This document shows positions 47,220-55,018 of a stretch of 64,000 nucleotides of DNA, one piece after another. Position 1 is the first letter of the stretch. Each line of letters starts with the position of its first letter. The position numbers and the translations under genes are program-made. The notes below the pieces were generated by a model that saw only the letters and a list, made by a program, of their open reading frames with translations, was not told the DNA's origin and searched no databases. The DNA is from Calidifontimicrobium sp035325925 (lineage in GTDB: Bacteria > Pseudomonadota > Gammaproteobacteria > Burkholderiales > Burkholderiaceae_C): NCBI RefSeq assembly GCF_035325925.1, contig NZ_DAOKZA010000013.1:31454-95453 (forward strand), written 5' to 3'.

Positions 47220-48107
47220 ATGACCCACCACACGCTGATCCGTGCCGACACCCTGCTCGAGCGCCTGCGCCACGGCACGCCCACGGTGCTGCTCGACTGC
47301 GGCTTCGACTTGTTCGACCCTGCTGCCGGCGAGCGTGCCTACGCCGCCGGCCACCTGCCCGGCGCGCACTACCTGCACCTCGAACGCGACCTGTCGGGCC
47401 CGACGCGCGACGCCGCGGGGCGCTTCCGCGGCCGGCACCCGCTGCCGGCGCGCGACGCGTGGGCCGCCCTCGTCGCTCGGCTCGGCATCGCGCCCGGCGT
47501 GCAGGTGGTGGCCTACGACGCGCAGGGCGGCCCCTGCGCGGCGCGCGCCTGGTGGCTGCTGCGCTGGATCGGCCACGATGCGGCGGCGGTGCTCGACGGC
47601 GGCGTGGCCGCGTGGCAGGCCGCGGGCGGCACGCTGACCACGGCCGCGCCGGGGCGCCTCGACGCGGCGCCGTACCCGGCGCGCGCCGACGCGATGCCGC
47701 TGGTCGACGCCGCGGCGCTGCAGGCGCGCCTGGGCCGCGTGTGCCTGCTCGACGCGCGTGCCGGCGAGCGCTTTCGCGGCGAGGTCGAACCGCTGGACGC
47801 CGCCGCGGGGCACGTGCCGGGCGCACTGCACCGCTTCTTCATGGACAACCTGCGACCCGACGGCCGCTTCAAGGACGCGGCGACGCTGCGCGCCGAACTG
47901 CTGCCGCTGGTCGGCGCCGCCGCGCCGGCCGACGTCGTGCACATGTGTGGCTCGGGTGTCACCGCCTGCCACAACCTGCTCGCGCTCGCGCACGCCGGCC
48001 TGGGCACCGGCGCGCTGTACCCCGGCTCGTGGAGCGAGTGGTCGAGCGACCCCGCGCGCGCGCTGGCCCGCGACGGCGCAGCGCCCGGGGCGGGCGCGTC
48101 CTCTTGA
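47220..48107 (+). CDS. sseA: Thiosulfate/3-mercaptopyruvate sulfurtransferase
   Basis: 295 aa tandem rhodanese. The active-site loop CGSGVTAC has catalytic C243; CG(S/A)GVTA loops favour 3-mercaptopyruvate over thiosulfate. The N-terminal rhodanese domain lacks a catalytic Cys, as usual. Blocks AGHLPGAHYLHLERDLSG and GHVPGALHRFF are typical. It lies 22 nt after the transporter gene, perhaps co-transcribed. Confidence 0.93.
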   Translation: MTHHTLIRADTLLERLRHGTPTVLLDCGFDLFDPAAGERAYAAGHLPGAHYLHLERDLSGPTRDAAGRFRGRHPLPARDAWAALVARLGIAPGVQVVAYDAQGGPCAARAWWLLRWIGHDAAAVLDGGVAAWQAAGGTLTTAAPGRLDAAPYPARADAMPLVDAAALQARLGRVCLLDARAGERFRGEVEPLDAAAGHVPGALHRFFMDNLRPDGRFKDAATLRAELLPLVGAAAPADVVHMCGSGVTACHNLLALAHAGLGTGALYPGSWSEWSSDPARALARDGAAPGAGASS

Positions 48108-48182
48108 CCTGCCTCAAGCCGGGCACCCGTTCCGGTGCAACACTGCCGCCCTGACCCCCCTCCCCTGACGACAGGAGCCTCC

Positions 48183-48617
48183 ATGTACAAGCACATCCTG
48201 ATCCCCACCGACGGTTCCGAGATCTCCGCCAAGGCGGTCGAGCAGGCGATCGCGCTGGCCAAGCTCACCGGGGCGGCGCTGAGCGCGCTCAGCGTGAAGG
48301 AGCCGTTCCCGTACAGCGCGATCTCCGAGATGCAGCCGACGCCGCCGCAGGAGTTCTACGACGCGCAGGAGCGCATCGCCTCGGCGCGCGTGAAGTCCGT
48401 GGTCGACGGCGCGGCCGCCGCCGGCGTCAAGTGCACCGCCACCACCGTCGAGGCGCTGCACCCGTGGGAAGCGATCTGCGACCACGCGAAGGCCAACGGC
48501 TGCGACCTGATCGTGATGGCTTCGCACGGCCGGCGCGGTGTCGCCGCGCTGCTGCTGGGCAGCGAGACGCAGAAGGTGCTGACGCACACCGCCACGCCGG
48601 TGCTGGTCGTCAAGTGA
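48183..48617 (+). CDS. Universal stress protein UspA family
   Basis: 144 aa single Usp domain. Starts MYKHILIPTDGSEISAKAVE and carries the ATP-binding signature GRRGVAALLLGSETQKV, so the nucleotide-binding type is expected. ACAGGAG lies 8 nt before the ATG. Its role is general stress protection by family. The 99-bp 3' spacer (48618-48716) before the convergent ZIP gene holds GCCTGCCC/GGGCAGGC inverted arms only. Confidence 0.94.
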   Translation: MYKHILIPTDGSEISAKAVEQAIALAKLTGAALSALSVKEPFPYSAISEMQPTPPQEFYDAQERIASARVKSVVDGAAAAGVKCTATTVEALHPWEAICDHAKANGCDLIVMASHGRRGVAALLLGSETQKVLTHTATPVLVVK

Positions 48618-48716
48618 GCCCGCGCGCCACGGCCGGTCGCGGCCGCGGCGCCTGCCCGGCAGACGTCGGGCCGCCCCGGGTCTTCTCGCTGCGGCGGGGG
48701 CAGGCCGGGCGGACCC

Positions 48717-49499
48717 TCAGTGCGCGTGCAGCAGCGCGGTCGCGCCGCTGACCAGCAGCAGCCCCGCGCCGATCCACGCCACCTGCGCCAGCGTCTGCGC
48801 CAGCGGCAGCCGGCGCTGCAGTTGCGGCAGCAGGTCGGCCACCGCGACGTAGATGAAGCTGCTCGACGCGACCACCAGCAGGTACGGGAACAGGTCCGCC
48901 CACGGCCTGGCGACGTAGTAGCCGAGCACCCCGCCGGCCACCGCGGCGGCGCCCGACAACGCGTTGTACAGCAGCGCCTTGGCGCGCGAGAAGCCGGCAT
49001 TGAGCAGCACGATGTAGTCGCCGACCTCCTGCGGGATCTCGTGCGCGACCACCGCCAGCGCCGTGACGATGCCCAACTGCGTGTCGGCGAGGAACGCGGC
49101 GGCGATGATGATGCCGTCGCAGAAGTTGTGGATGCTGTCGCCCAGCAGCACGCTCCAGCCGCCGGTGCCGGCTTGCTCGGCGTCGAAGCCGTGGTGGTGG
49201 TGGTGGTGCGGGTCGTCGCCCTCGTGGTGGTGGCCGTGCCGGTACAGCTCGGCCTTCTCGAGCAGGAAGAAGAACAGCAGGCCGCCGAGCAGCGCGGCGA
49301 ACAGGCGGTCGGCGCCGGCGTCGCTGTCGAAGGCCTCGGGCAGCACGTGCAGCAGCGAGGTGCCCAGCAGCACGCCGGCCGACAGGCTGACCAGGCTCTT
49401 GACCACGCGGCCGAGCACCGCCACCGTCAGGCTGGCGGCGATCAGCACCGACAGCGCGCCGCCGAGCAACGTCGCCGCGATGATGTAGCCGAGGGTCAT
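48717..49499 (-). CDS. ZIP-family metal transporter with His-rich loop
   Basis: 260 aa, eight predicted helices. Metal-site helices contain HNFCDGIIIAAAF (H124) and HEIPQEVGDY (H153), the ZIP TM4/TM5 signatures. The loop after TM3 has H88, H90-H92 and H98-H103, a metal-capturing segment. Likely imports zinc or another divalent metal into the cytosol. ATG 49499 gives MTLGYIIAAT. It is divergent from ppx over about 150 bp. Confidence 0.94.
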   Translation of the reverse strand: MTLGYIIAATLLGGALSVLIAASLTVAVLGRVVKSLVSLSAGVLLGTSLLHVLPEAFDSDAGADRLFAALLGGLLFFFLLEKAELYRHGHHHEGDDPHHHHHHGFDAEQAGTGGWSVLLGDSIHNFCDGIIIAAAFLADTQLGIVTALAVVAHEIPQEVGDYIVLLNAGFSRAKALLYNALSGAAAVAGGVLGYYVARPWADLFPYLLVVASSSFIYVAVADLLPQLQRRLPLAQTLAQVAWIGAGLLLVSGATALLHAH

Positions 49500-49648
49500 G
49501 GGGGATCGGGAAGGGTCGGTGGCCCCGGCCGTGCGCGGGTGCCTGTGGTGGCGCGATGTTATCGGGCGCGTCGGGCGCGACGCCGGCGGTCGGCCGATGC
49601 GGCGCCGGCACAACGGAGCCGGTCGCGAATGCCCGCACAATGCCCGTC

Positions 49649-51154
49649 ATGGTCGCCGCCCCGTCCAGCACCGCCGGTCTGCTCGCCGCCGTCGACCTGG
49701 GATCGAACAGCTTCCGCCTCGAGATCGGCCAGATCGCGCACGGCCGCTACCGCCGCATCGACTACCTGAAGGAGACCGTGCGCCTGGGCGGCGGGCTCGA
49801 CGCCAACGGCATGCTCACCGACGCGGCGGCGCAGCGCGGGCTCGACTGCCTGGCGCGCTTCGCCAGCCGGCTGGCGGGTTTTCGCGGGGCGCAGGTGCGC
49901 GCGGTGGCCACGCAGACGCTGCGCGAGGCGCGCAACCGCGACGCGTTCCTGCTGCGCGCGCAGGGCGTGCTCGGGTACCCGATCGAGGTCATCTCCGGGC
50001 GCGAGGAGGCACGGCTGATCTACGCCGGCGTCGCGCACGTGCAGCCGTCCGACGCGCGCCGGCTGGTGGTCGACATCGGCGGGCGCTCGACCGAGATGAT
50101 CATCGGTGCCGGGCGCTCGCCGCTGGTGGCCGAGTCGTTCCAGGTCGGCAGCGTCAGCCTGTCGCAGCGCTTCTTCGGCGACGGGCGCCTCACCGAGGCG
50201 GCGTTCCGCGCCGCGCAGGTGGCCGCCGGCGCCGAGATCGAGGAGGCGCTCGAGACCTTCGCGCGCGGTCGCTGGCACGAGGCGCTCGGGTCGTCGGGCA
50301 CCGTCAGCGCGGTGTCGCAGCTGCTGGTGGCCAGCGACGTCAGCGCCGGCGAGATCACGCCGGCGGCGCTGCGCTGGTGCATCGCGCGCTGCATCGACGC
50401 CGGCCACGTCTCGAGGCTGCGACTGCCCGGGCTGCGCAACGACCGCCGCCCGGTGCTCGCCGGGGGGCTGTCGATCCTGTACACGCTGGCCACGCACTTC
50501 GCCATCGACGCGCTGCGCCCGACCAAGGGCGCGCTGCGCCAGGGCGTGATCGTCGACCTGCACGAGCGGCTCGCCGCGCGCCAGCGCGCGCGCGGCGGCG
50601 ACATGCGCGACGCCTCGGTGGCCGAGCTGCAGCGGCGCTTTCGCGTCGACGTCGCGCAGGCGCAGCGCGTGGGCGCGGTCGCGCGGTCGCTGTACGAAGG
50701 CGTCGCCGGCGACGCCGACACCGACGCCCCCCGGGAACTGGCCTGGGCCTGCGATCTGCACGAGATCGGGATGATGGTCTCGCACCACGACCACCACCGC
50801 CACAGCGCGTACCTGCTGGCGCACGTCGACGCGCCGGGTTTCTCGCAGAGCCAGCAGCGCCGCGTCGGCGAGCTGGCGCTCGGCCAGCGCGGTGGGCTGC
50901 GCAAGATCGAGCACGCGTTCGTCAACGACGCGTTCACCTGGCAGGTGCTGTGCCTGCGGCTGGCGGTGATCAAGTGCCACGCGCGCGGCAGGGTCGACAC
51001 CAACGCACTGCGGCTGCGCCGCGACGGCGCGCGCGCGGCGCTGTCGTTCAGCCGCGAGTGGGCCGCGACGCACCCGCGCACGCTGTTCCTGCTCGAGGAG
51101 GAAGCCGAGACCTGGAACCGCGGCGGGCCGCTGCAGCTGGTGCTGGTGAACTGA
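49649..51154 (+). CDS. ppx: Exopolyphosphatase (Ppx/GppA family)
   Basis: 501 aa. Hydrolyses terminal phosphates of polyphosphate. The ASKHA-fold phosphate motif VDLGSNSFRLEI is near residue 16, the second is VVDIGGRSTEMIIG, then LGSSGTVSAVSQLL. ATG 49649 is preferred over 49640 because CACAAT (49636-49641) lies 7 nt before it. The gene faces sixA and ppk tail to tail, so the locus holds both polyphosphate synthesis and breakdown. Confidence 0.93.
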   Translation: MVAAPSSTAGLLAAVDLGSNSFRLEIGQIAHGRYRRIDYLKETVRLGGGLDANGMLTDAAAQRGLDCLARFASRLAGFRGAQVRAVATQTLREARNRDAFLLRAQGVLGYPIEVISGREEARLIYAGVAHVQPSDARRLVVDIGGRSTEMIIGAGRSPLVAESFQVGSVSLSQRFFGDGRLTEAAFRAAQVAAGAEIEEALETFARGRWHEALGSSGTVSAVSQLLVASDVSAGEITPAALRWCIARCIDAGHVSRLRLPGLRNDRRPVLAGGLSILYTLATHFAIDALRPTKGALRQGVIVDLHERLAARQRARGGDMRDASVAELQRRFRVDVAQAQRVGAVARSLYEGVAGDADTDAPRELAWACDLHEIGMMVSHHDHHRHSAYLLAHVDAPGFSQSQQRRVGELALGQRGGLRKIEHAFVNDAFTWQVLCLRLAVIKCHARGRVDTNALRLRRDGARAALSFSREWAATHPRTLFLLEEEAETWNRGGPLQLVLVN

Positions 51155-51175
51155 AAGCGCGGGTGGCGCGGCGGC

Positions 51176-51637
51176 TCAGACCTGTTCCGGCCCGCGCACC
51201 GTCACCAGCACCACCTCGCGCTCGCCGCCGCGCTGGCGCGAGCGCAGCCACCACACGCCGGCCTTGCGCACGCTCCACGGCATCGTGACGCCGGCCATCA
51301 GGTACGCCGCGGTCAGCCCCAGCGTCGGCTGGTGGCCGACGACGAGCACCGGGTCGCGCGCATCGGGCCAGCGCACCGCGGCCAGCAGCGCGTCGACCGT
51401 GCCGTCGGGCGCCAGCGCCGGCACGGTCTTGAACTTGCCGTTCAGCGCCTGCGCCGTCTGCTGGCAGCGCCGCGCCGGGCTGGCCAGCACCTTCGTGCCG
51501 GCCGGCAGGTGACGGTCGAGCCACTCGGCCATGCGCCGCGCCTGGCGCTCGCCCTTCGCGCTCAGCGCGCGGTCGAGGTCGTCGCCGTCCCCGGGCGACT
51601 CGACGGCCTCGGCGTGGCGCCACAGGATCAGGTCCAT
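51176..51637 (-). CDS. sixA: SixA-type phosphohistidine phosphatase
   Basis: 153 aa histidine-phosphatase family protein. The catalytic motif LILWRHAEA places H8 at the active site; ASPARRCQQTA and VLVVGHQPTLG complete it. E. coli SixA acts on phosphohistidine of the nitrogen PTS protein NPr. It follows ppk by 16 nt, so it is co-transcribed with polyphosphate kinase, an enzyme that itself uses a phosphohistidine intermediate. Confidence 0.92.
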   Translation of the reverse strand: MDLILWRHAEAVESPGDGDDLDRALSAKGERQARRMAEWLDRHLPAGTKVLASPARRCQQTAQALNGKFKTVPALAPDGTVDALLAAVRWPDARDPVLVVGHQPTLGLTAAYLMAGVTMPWSVRKAGVWWLRSRQRGGEREVVLVTVRGPEQV

Positions 51638-51653
51638 GCCCGGTGCGCGGTGT

Positions 51654-53759
51654 TCAGCCGCCGTAGCGCCGCATCAGCGCGCGCTGCGCGCTGACCGCAC
51701 GCTGGCCGGCGGCCGGGCGCACGCGCTCGTAGTGGCCGTCGGCGTGCAGCGTCCACGCGTCGAGCGTGTCGTGCAGGTACGGCACCAGGCACTCGTCGAT
51801 CACGCGCTGGCGCAGCGTCGCGTCGCGCACCGGCCACGCCACCTCGATGCGGCGCAGCATGTTGCGGCTCATCCAGTCGGCGCTGCTCAGGTACAGCACC
51901 TCGTCGGCGTCGCCGTCGCCCCAGGCGAAGTACGCCACGCGCGTGTGCTCGAGGAAGCGCCCGACCACCGAGCGCACGCGGATGCGGCCGGTGTGCCCCG
52001 GCACGCCCGGTGGCAGCATGCACGCACCGCGCACGACGAGGTCGATGTCGGCGCCGGCGCGGCCGGCGGTAACCAGCGCGTCGATCAGCGCGACGTCGGT
52101 CAGCGCGTTGACCTTGACGACGATGCGCGCACGCCGCCCGGCGCGCGCCGCGTCGGCGACCTGCTGGATGTGGCGCAGCATGCGCCGGTGCAGCACGAAC
52201 GGCGCGGTCAGCAGGTGGCGCGGCGGGCGCAGCCGCACCAGGCTGGCCAACTGCTGGAACACCGCGTCGGCGTCGGCGGTGAGTTCGGCGTCGGCCGTCA
52301 GGTAGCCGACGTCGGTGTACAGCCGCGCGGTCTTCGGGTTGTAGTTGCCGGTCGACAGGTGTGCGTAGCGGCGCAGACGGTGGCCCTCGCGGCGCGTGAC
52401 GACCAGCATCTTCGCGTGCGTCTTCAGCCCGACGATGCCGTAGACCACCTGCGCGCCCACCGCCTCGAGCCGCTCGGCCCAGTTGATGTTGGCCTCCTCG
52501 TCGAAGCGCGCCTTCAGTTCGACGACGACCATCACCTCCTTGCCGCGGCGCACCGCCTCGAGCAGCAGGTCCATCAGCACGCTCTGCGCGCCGGTGCGGT
52601 AGATCGTCTGCTTGATCGCCAGCACGTCGGGGTCGTGCACCGCCTCGCGCAGGAACTGCACCACCGGCTCGAAGCTCTCGAACGGGTGGTGCAGCAGCAC
52701 GTCGCCCTCGCGCAGGCACTCGAAGATCGGCTTGTCGCGCGGCAGCCGGCGCTCGGGCCATGCCGGCTCGTAGGCGGGGAAGCGCAGCGGCTCGGCGTCG
52801 GCCTGGTCGATCAGCTGGTTCAGACGCACCAGGTTCACCGGACCGTTGACGCGGTACAGCGCCTCGGGCGGCAGCGCGAACTGCTGCAGCAGGAACTCGG
52901 CCAGTTCGTCGGGACAGGTCGCCACCACCTCCAGGCGGATCGCCTGCCCGAAGTGGCGCCTCGTCAGCCCCGAGCGCAGCGCCTGGCGCAGGTTCTTCAC
53001 GTCGTCCTCGTCGACCTCGAGCTCGCTGTCGCGCGTGACGCGGAACTGCGAGAAGAAGGTCACCTCGCGACCCGGGAACAGCTCGTGCAGGTGCGCACGG
53101 ATCACGCTGGTGAGCATGACGAACGCCTGGCGGCCACCGCTGATGTCGTCGGGCAGGCGGATCACGCGCGGCAGCACGCGCGGCACCTTGACGATGGCGA
53201 TGCGGTTCTCGCGCCCGAACGCGTCGCGCCCGCCCAGGCGCACGATGAAGTTCAGGCTCTTGTTGGCCACCTGCGGGAACGGGTGTGCCGGGTCGAGCCC
53301 CACCGGCACCAGCAGCGGGCGCACCTGCTGCTCGAAGAAGCGCGCCACCCACGCGCGTTGCGCCTCGCTGCGCTCGGCGTGGTTGATGACGACGATGCCC
53401 TCGCGCTGCAGCGCCGGCATCACCTCGTCGTTGAACAGCGCGTACTGCTCGTCGATCAGCCGATGCGCCTCGGCCCCGACGTCGCGCAGGTCGCGCAGCG
53501 ACACCCCGGTGCCCGGCCGGCGCGCGAGCTCGAGATAATCGGCGAAGCGCACCTCGAAGAACTCGTCGAGGTTCGACGACACGATGGTGACGTAGCGCAG
53601 CCGCTCGAGCAGCGGCACGTCGTCGCGCCGCGCCTGCGCGAGCACGCGGCGGTTGAACTCCAGCGTCGAGCGCTCGCGGTCGAGCAGCACCAGCGGTGGT
53701 GCGTCGGGCGCCTGACCGTCGGCGGGCGCGACGGGTTCGGGCGCGCGGTCGATGTCCAT
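51654..53759 (-). CDS. ppk: Polyphosphate kinase 1
   Basis: 701 aa. Polymerises the gamma-phosphate of ATP into polyphosphate. The autophosphorylated histidine is H467 in RYAHLSTGNYNPKTARLYTD. Other PPK1 blocks are FNRRVLAQARRDDVPLLERL and IVSSNLDEFFEVRFADYL, plus LKARFDEEANINWAERLE. Start ATG 53759 is only 8 nt after a CATAAT hexamer, so the mRNA may be leaderless. A Pho box lies just upstream (53785-53802), so PhoB control is likely. It heads the ppk-sixA unit. Confidence 0.96.
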   Translation of the reverse strand: MDIDRAPEPVAPADGQAPDAPPLVLLDRERSTLEFNRRVLAQARRDDVPLLERLRYVTIVSSNLDEFFEVRFADYLELARRPGTGVSLRDLRDVGAEAHRLIDEQYALFNDEVMPALQREGIVVINHAERSEAQRAWVARFFEQQVRPLLVPVGLDPAHPFPQVANKSLNFIVRLGGRDAFGRENRIAIVKVPRVLPRVIRLPDDISGGRQAFVMLTSVIRAHLHELFPGREVTFFSQFRVTRDSELEVDEDDVKNLRQALRSGLTRRHFGQAIRLEVVATCPDELAEFLLQQFALPPEALYRVNGPVNLVRLNQLIDQADAEPLRFPAYEPAWPERRLPRDKPIFECLREGDVLLHHPFESFEPVVQFLREAVHDPDVLAIKQTIYRTGAQSVLMDLLLEAVRRGKEVMVVVELKARFDEEANINWAERLEAVGAQVVYGIVGLKTHAKMLVVTRREGHRLRRYAHLSTGNYNPKTARLYTDVGYLTADAELTADADAVFQQLASLVRLRPPRHLLTAPFVLHRRMLRHIQQVADAARAGRRARIVVKVNALTDVALIDALVTAGRAGADIDLVVRGACMLPPGVPGHTGRIRVRSVVGRFLEHTRVAYFAWGDGDADEVLYLSSADWMSRNMLRRIEVAWPVRDATLRQRVIDECLVPYLHDTLDAWTLHADGHYERVRPAAGQRAVSAQRALMRRYGG

Positions 53760-53767
53760 CGACCGCC

Positions 53768-53802
53768 ATTATGGACATGCCTTCGTGACCCGCCGATGAC
53801 AG
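53768..53802 (-). promoter_or_regulatory. Pho box and -10 of the ppk promoter
   Basis: Minus strand: CTGTCAT-CGGC-GGGTCAC (53802-53785) matches the PhoB 7-4-7 pattern, perfectly in the first half-site and at 5 of 7 in the second. An 11-nt gap separates it from CATAAT (53773-53768), which is the spacing used when a Pho box replaces the -35. The ATG follows 8 nt after the -10. Confidence 0.65.
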
Positions 53803-53837
53803 TGCGCGACGGCGCCCGCGGCGGTGCTGCGGGCGGG

Positions 53838-55007
53838 TCAGCGCCGGGGCACGCCGCCGCGCGGCAGGCTCGGCGCGATCAGCCAGCGACCGGTCACCGC
53901 CGCCCAGCCGGCGAACGCCGCGGACCAGAGCAGCAGCGCCGCGCCCGGCCACGAGGCGTCGCCGAGCACCGCGGCCGCGAGCCGCGCCAGCGTCGCCGCC
54001 GCGACGGCCCAGCCGGTCCATGCCAGCGCGCGCGGTGGCTGCAGCGCGCGCCCGGTGTGGCGCAGCGCGACGCGGGTCATCAGCGACAGCATCACCTGGC
54101 CGAGCGCCCCGACGGTGAAGGCGTGCACCCACAGCGCGTCGGGCCAGGCACGCGGCAGCAGGCCGGCGTCGGCGAGCGCCTTCAGCGCGAACGCCGCCAG
54201 CAGCCACGCGAAGCCGGCGTGCAGCCCCGCGACCAGCGGCGCGTCGAGCGCGCGCCAGCCGCGCCAGCGTGCGACGCGCCAGCCCTGCAGCACGAGCGCG
54301 GCCAGCGCGAGCCCGGCCGCGGGCGCACCCGCGACCCCGGCGACGTCGGCCCCGGCCAGCGCCAGCAGCGCCGCCAGCGCCGCCGCCTCGAGCGGCCAAG
54401 AGGTCGCCGCCGGCGCGCCCCGGCCCGCCGCGCGCAGCGCGTTGCCGGTGAACACCGGGGTCAGCAGCCCGCCGCCGAGCGTGAACAGCAGCACCAGCAC
54501 CCACAGCGCGGCGCGCAGCGCGCGCTGCGCCAGCGCCGCGTCGCCGGCGGCGGCGTGGAACGCCGCGTTGGCCGCGGCCAGCGCCAGCACGATCGGCAGC
54601 ACCGCACGCCAGACGCGCCGCCGCACGCGCCACAGCGGCGGCGCCAGCCACGCGGCGAGCAGCAGCGGCAGCGCCAGATCGGCCGCGGCGACGAGTGCCG
54701 CCGGCAGCCACGGCGACGCCCAGAACGCGACGCGGCCGGCCAGCCACAGCGCCGCCAGCGTCGCCAGCGGCGCGCCGTGCAGCTCGGCCGTGCCGGCCCA
54801 GCTCGGCAGCGCGGTCAGCAGCACGCCGACGACGATCGCCGTCGCGAAACCGAACAGCATCTCGTGCGCGTGCCAGTGCGCCGGCAGCGTCACGCCCGCC
54901 CCCCACGCGGCGACGCCGGCCGCGGCGAGCAGCGGCGCGTACAACGCGCCCAGCAGGAAGAACGGGCGGAACGCGCTGGCCCACAACGGCGCATGCGGCG
55001 CGCTCAC
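53838..55007 (-). CDS. nnrS: NnrS family haem/copper membrane protein
   Basis: 389 aa from GTG 55007, about twelve hydrophobic helices. The NnrS signature PAHWHAHEMLFGFATAIVVG (residues 42-61) contains candidate metal ligands H44, H46 and H48. Further blocks are GGGLLTPVFTGNALR and WVHAFTVGALGQVMLSLMTR. NnrS proteins help cells resist nitric oxide stress. It starts 11 nt after the oxidoreductase gene stop and appears co-transcribed with it, away from any denitrification gene in this window. Confidence 0.9.
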   Translation of the reverse strand: MSAPHAPLWASAFRPFFLLGALYAPLLAAAGVAAWGAGVTLPAHWHAHEMLFGFATAIVVGVLLTALPSWAGTAELHGAPLATLAALWLAGRVAFWASPWLPAALVAAADLALPLLLAAWLAPPLWRVRRRVWRAVLPIVLALAAANAAFHAAAGDAALAQRALRAALWVLVLLFTLGGGLLTPVFTGNALRAAGRGAPAATSWPLEAAALAALLALAGADVAGVAGAPAAGLALAALVLQGWRVARWRGWRALDAPLVAGLHAGFAWLLAAFALKALADAGLLPRAWPDALWVHAFTVGALGQVMLSLMTRVALRHTGRALQPPRALAWTGWAVAAATLARLAAAVLGDASWPGAALLLWSAAFAGWAAVTGRWLIAPSLPRGGVPRR

Positions 55008-55018
55008 CGTGGTGGCCC

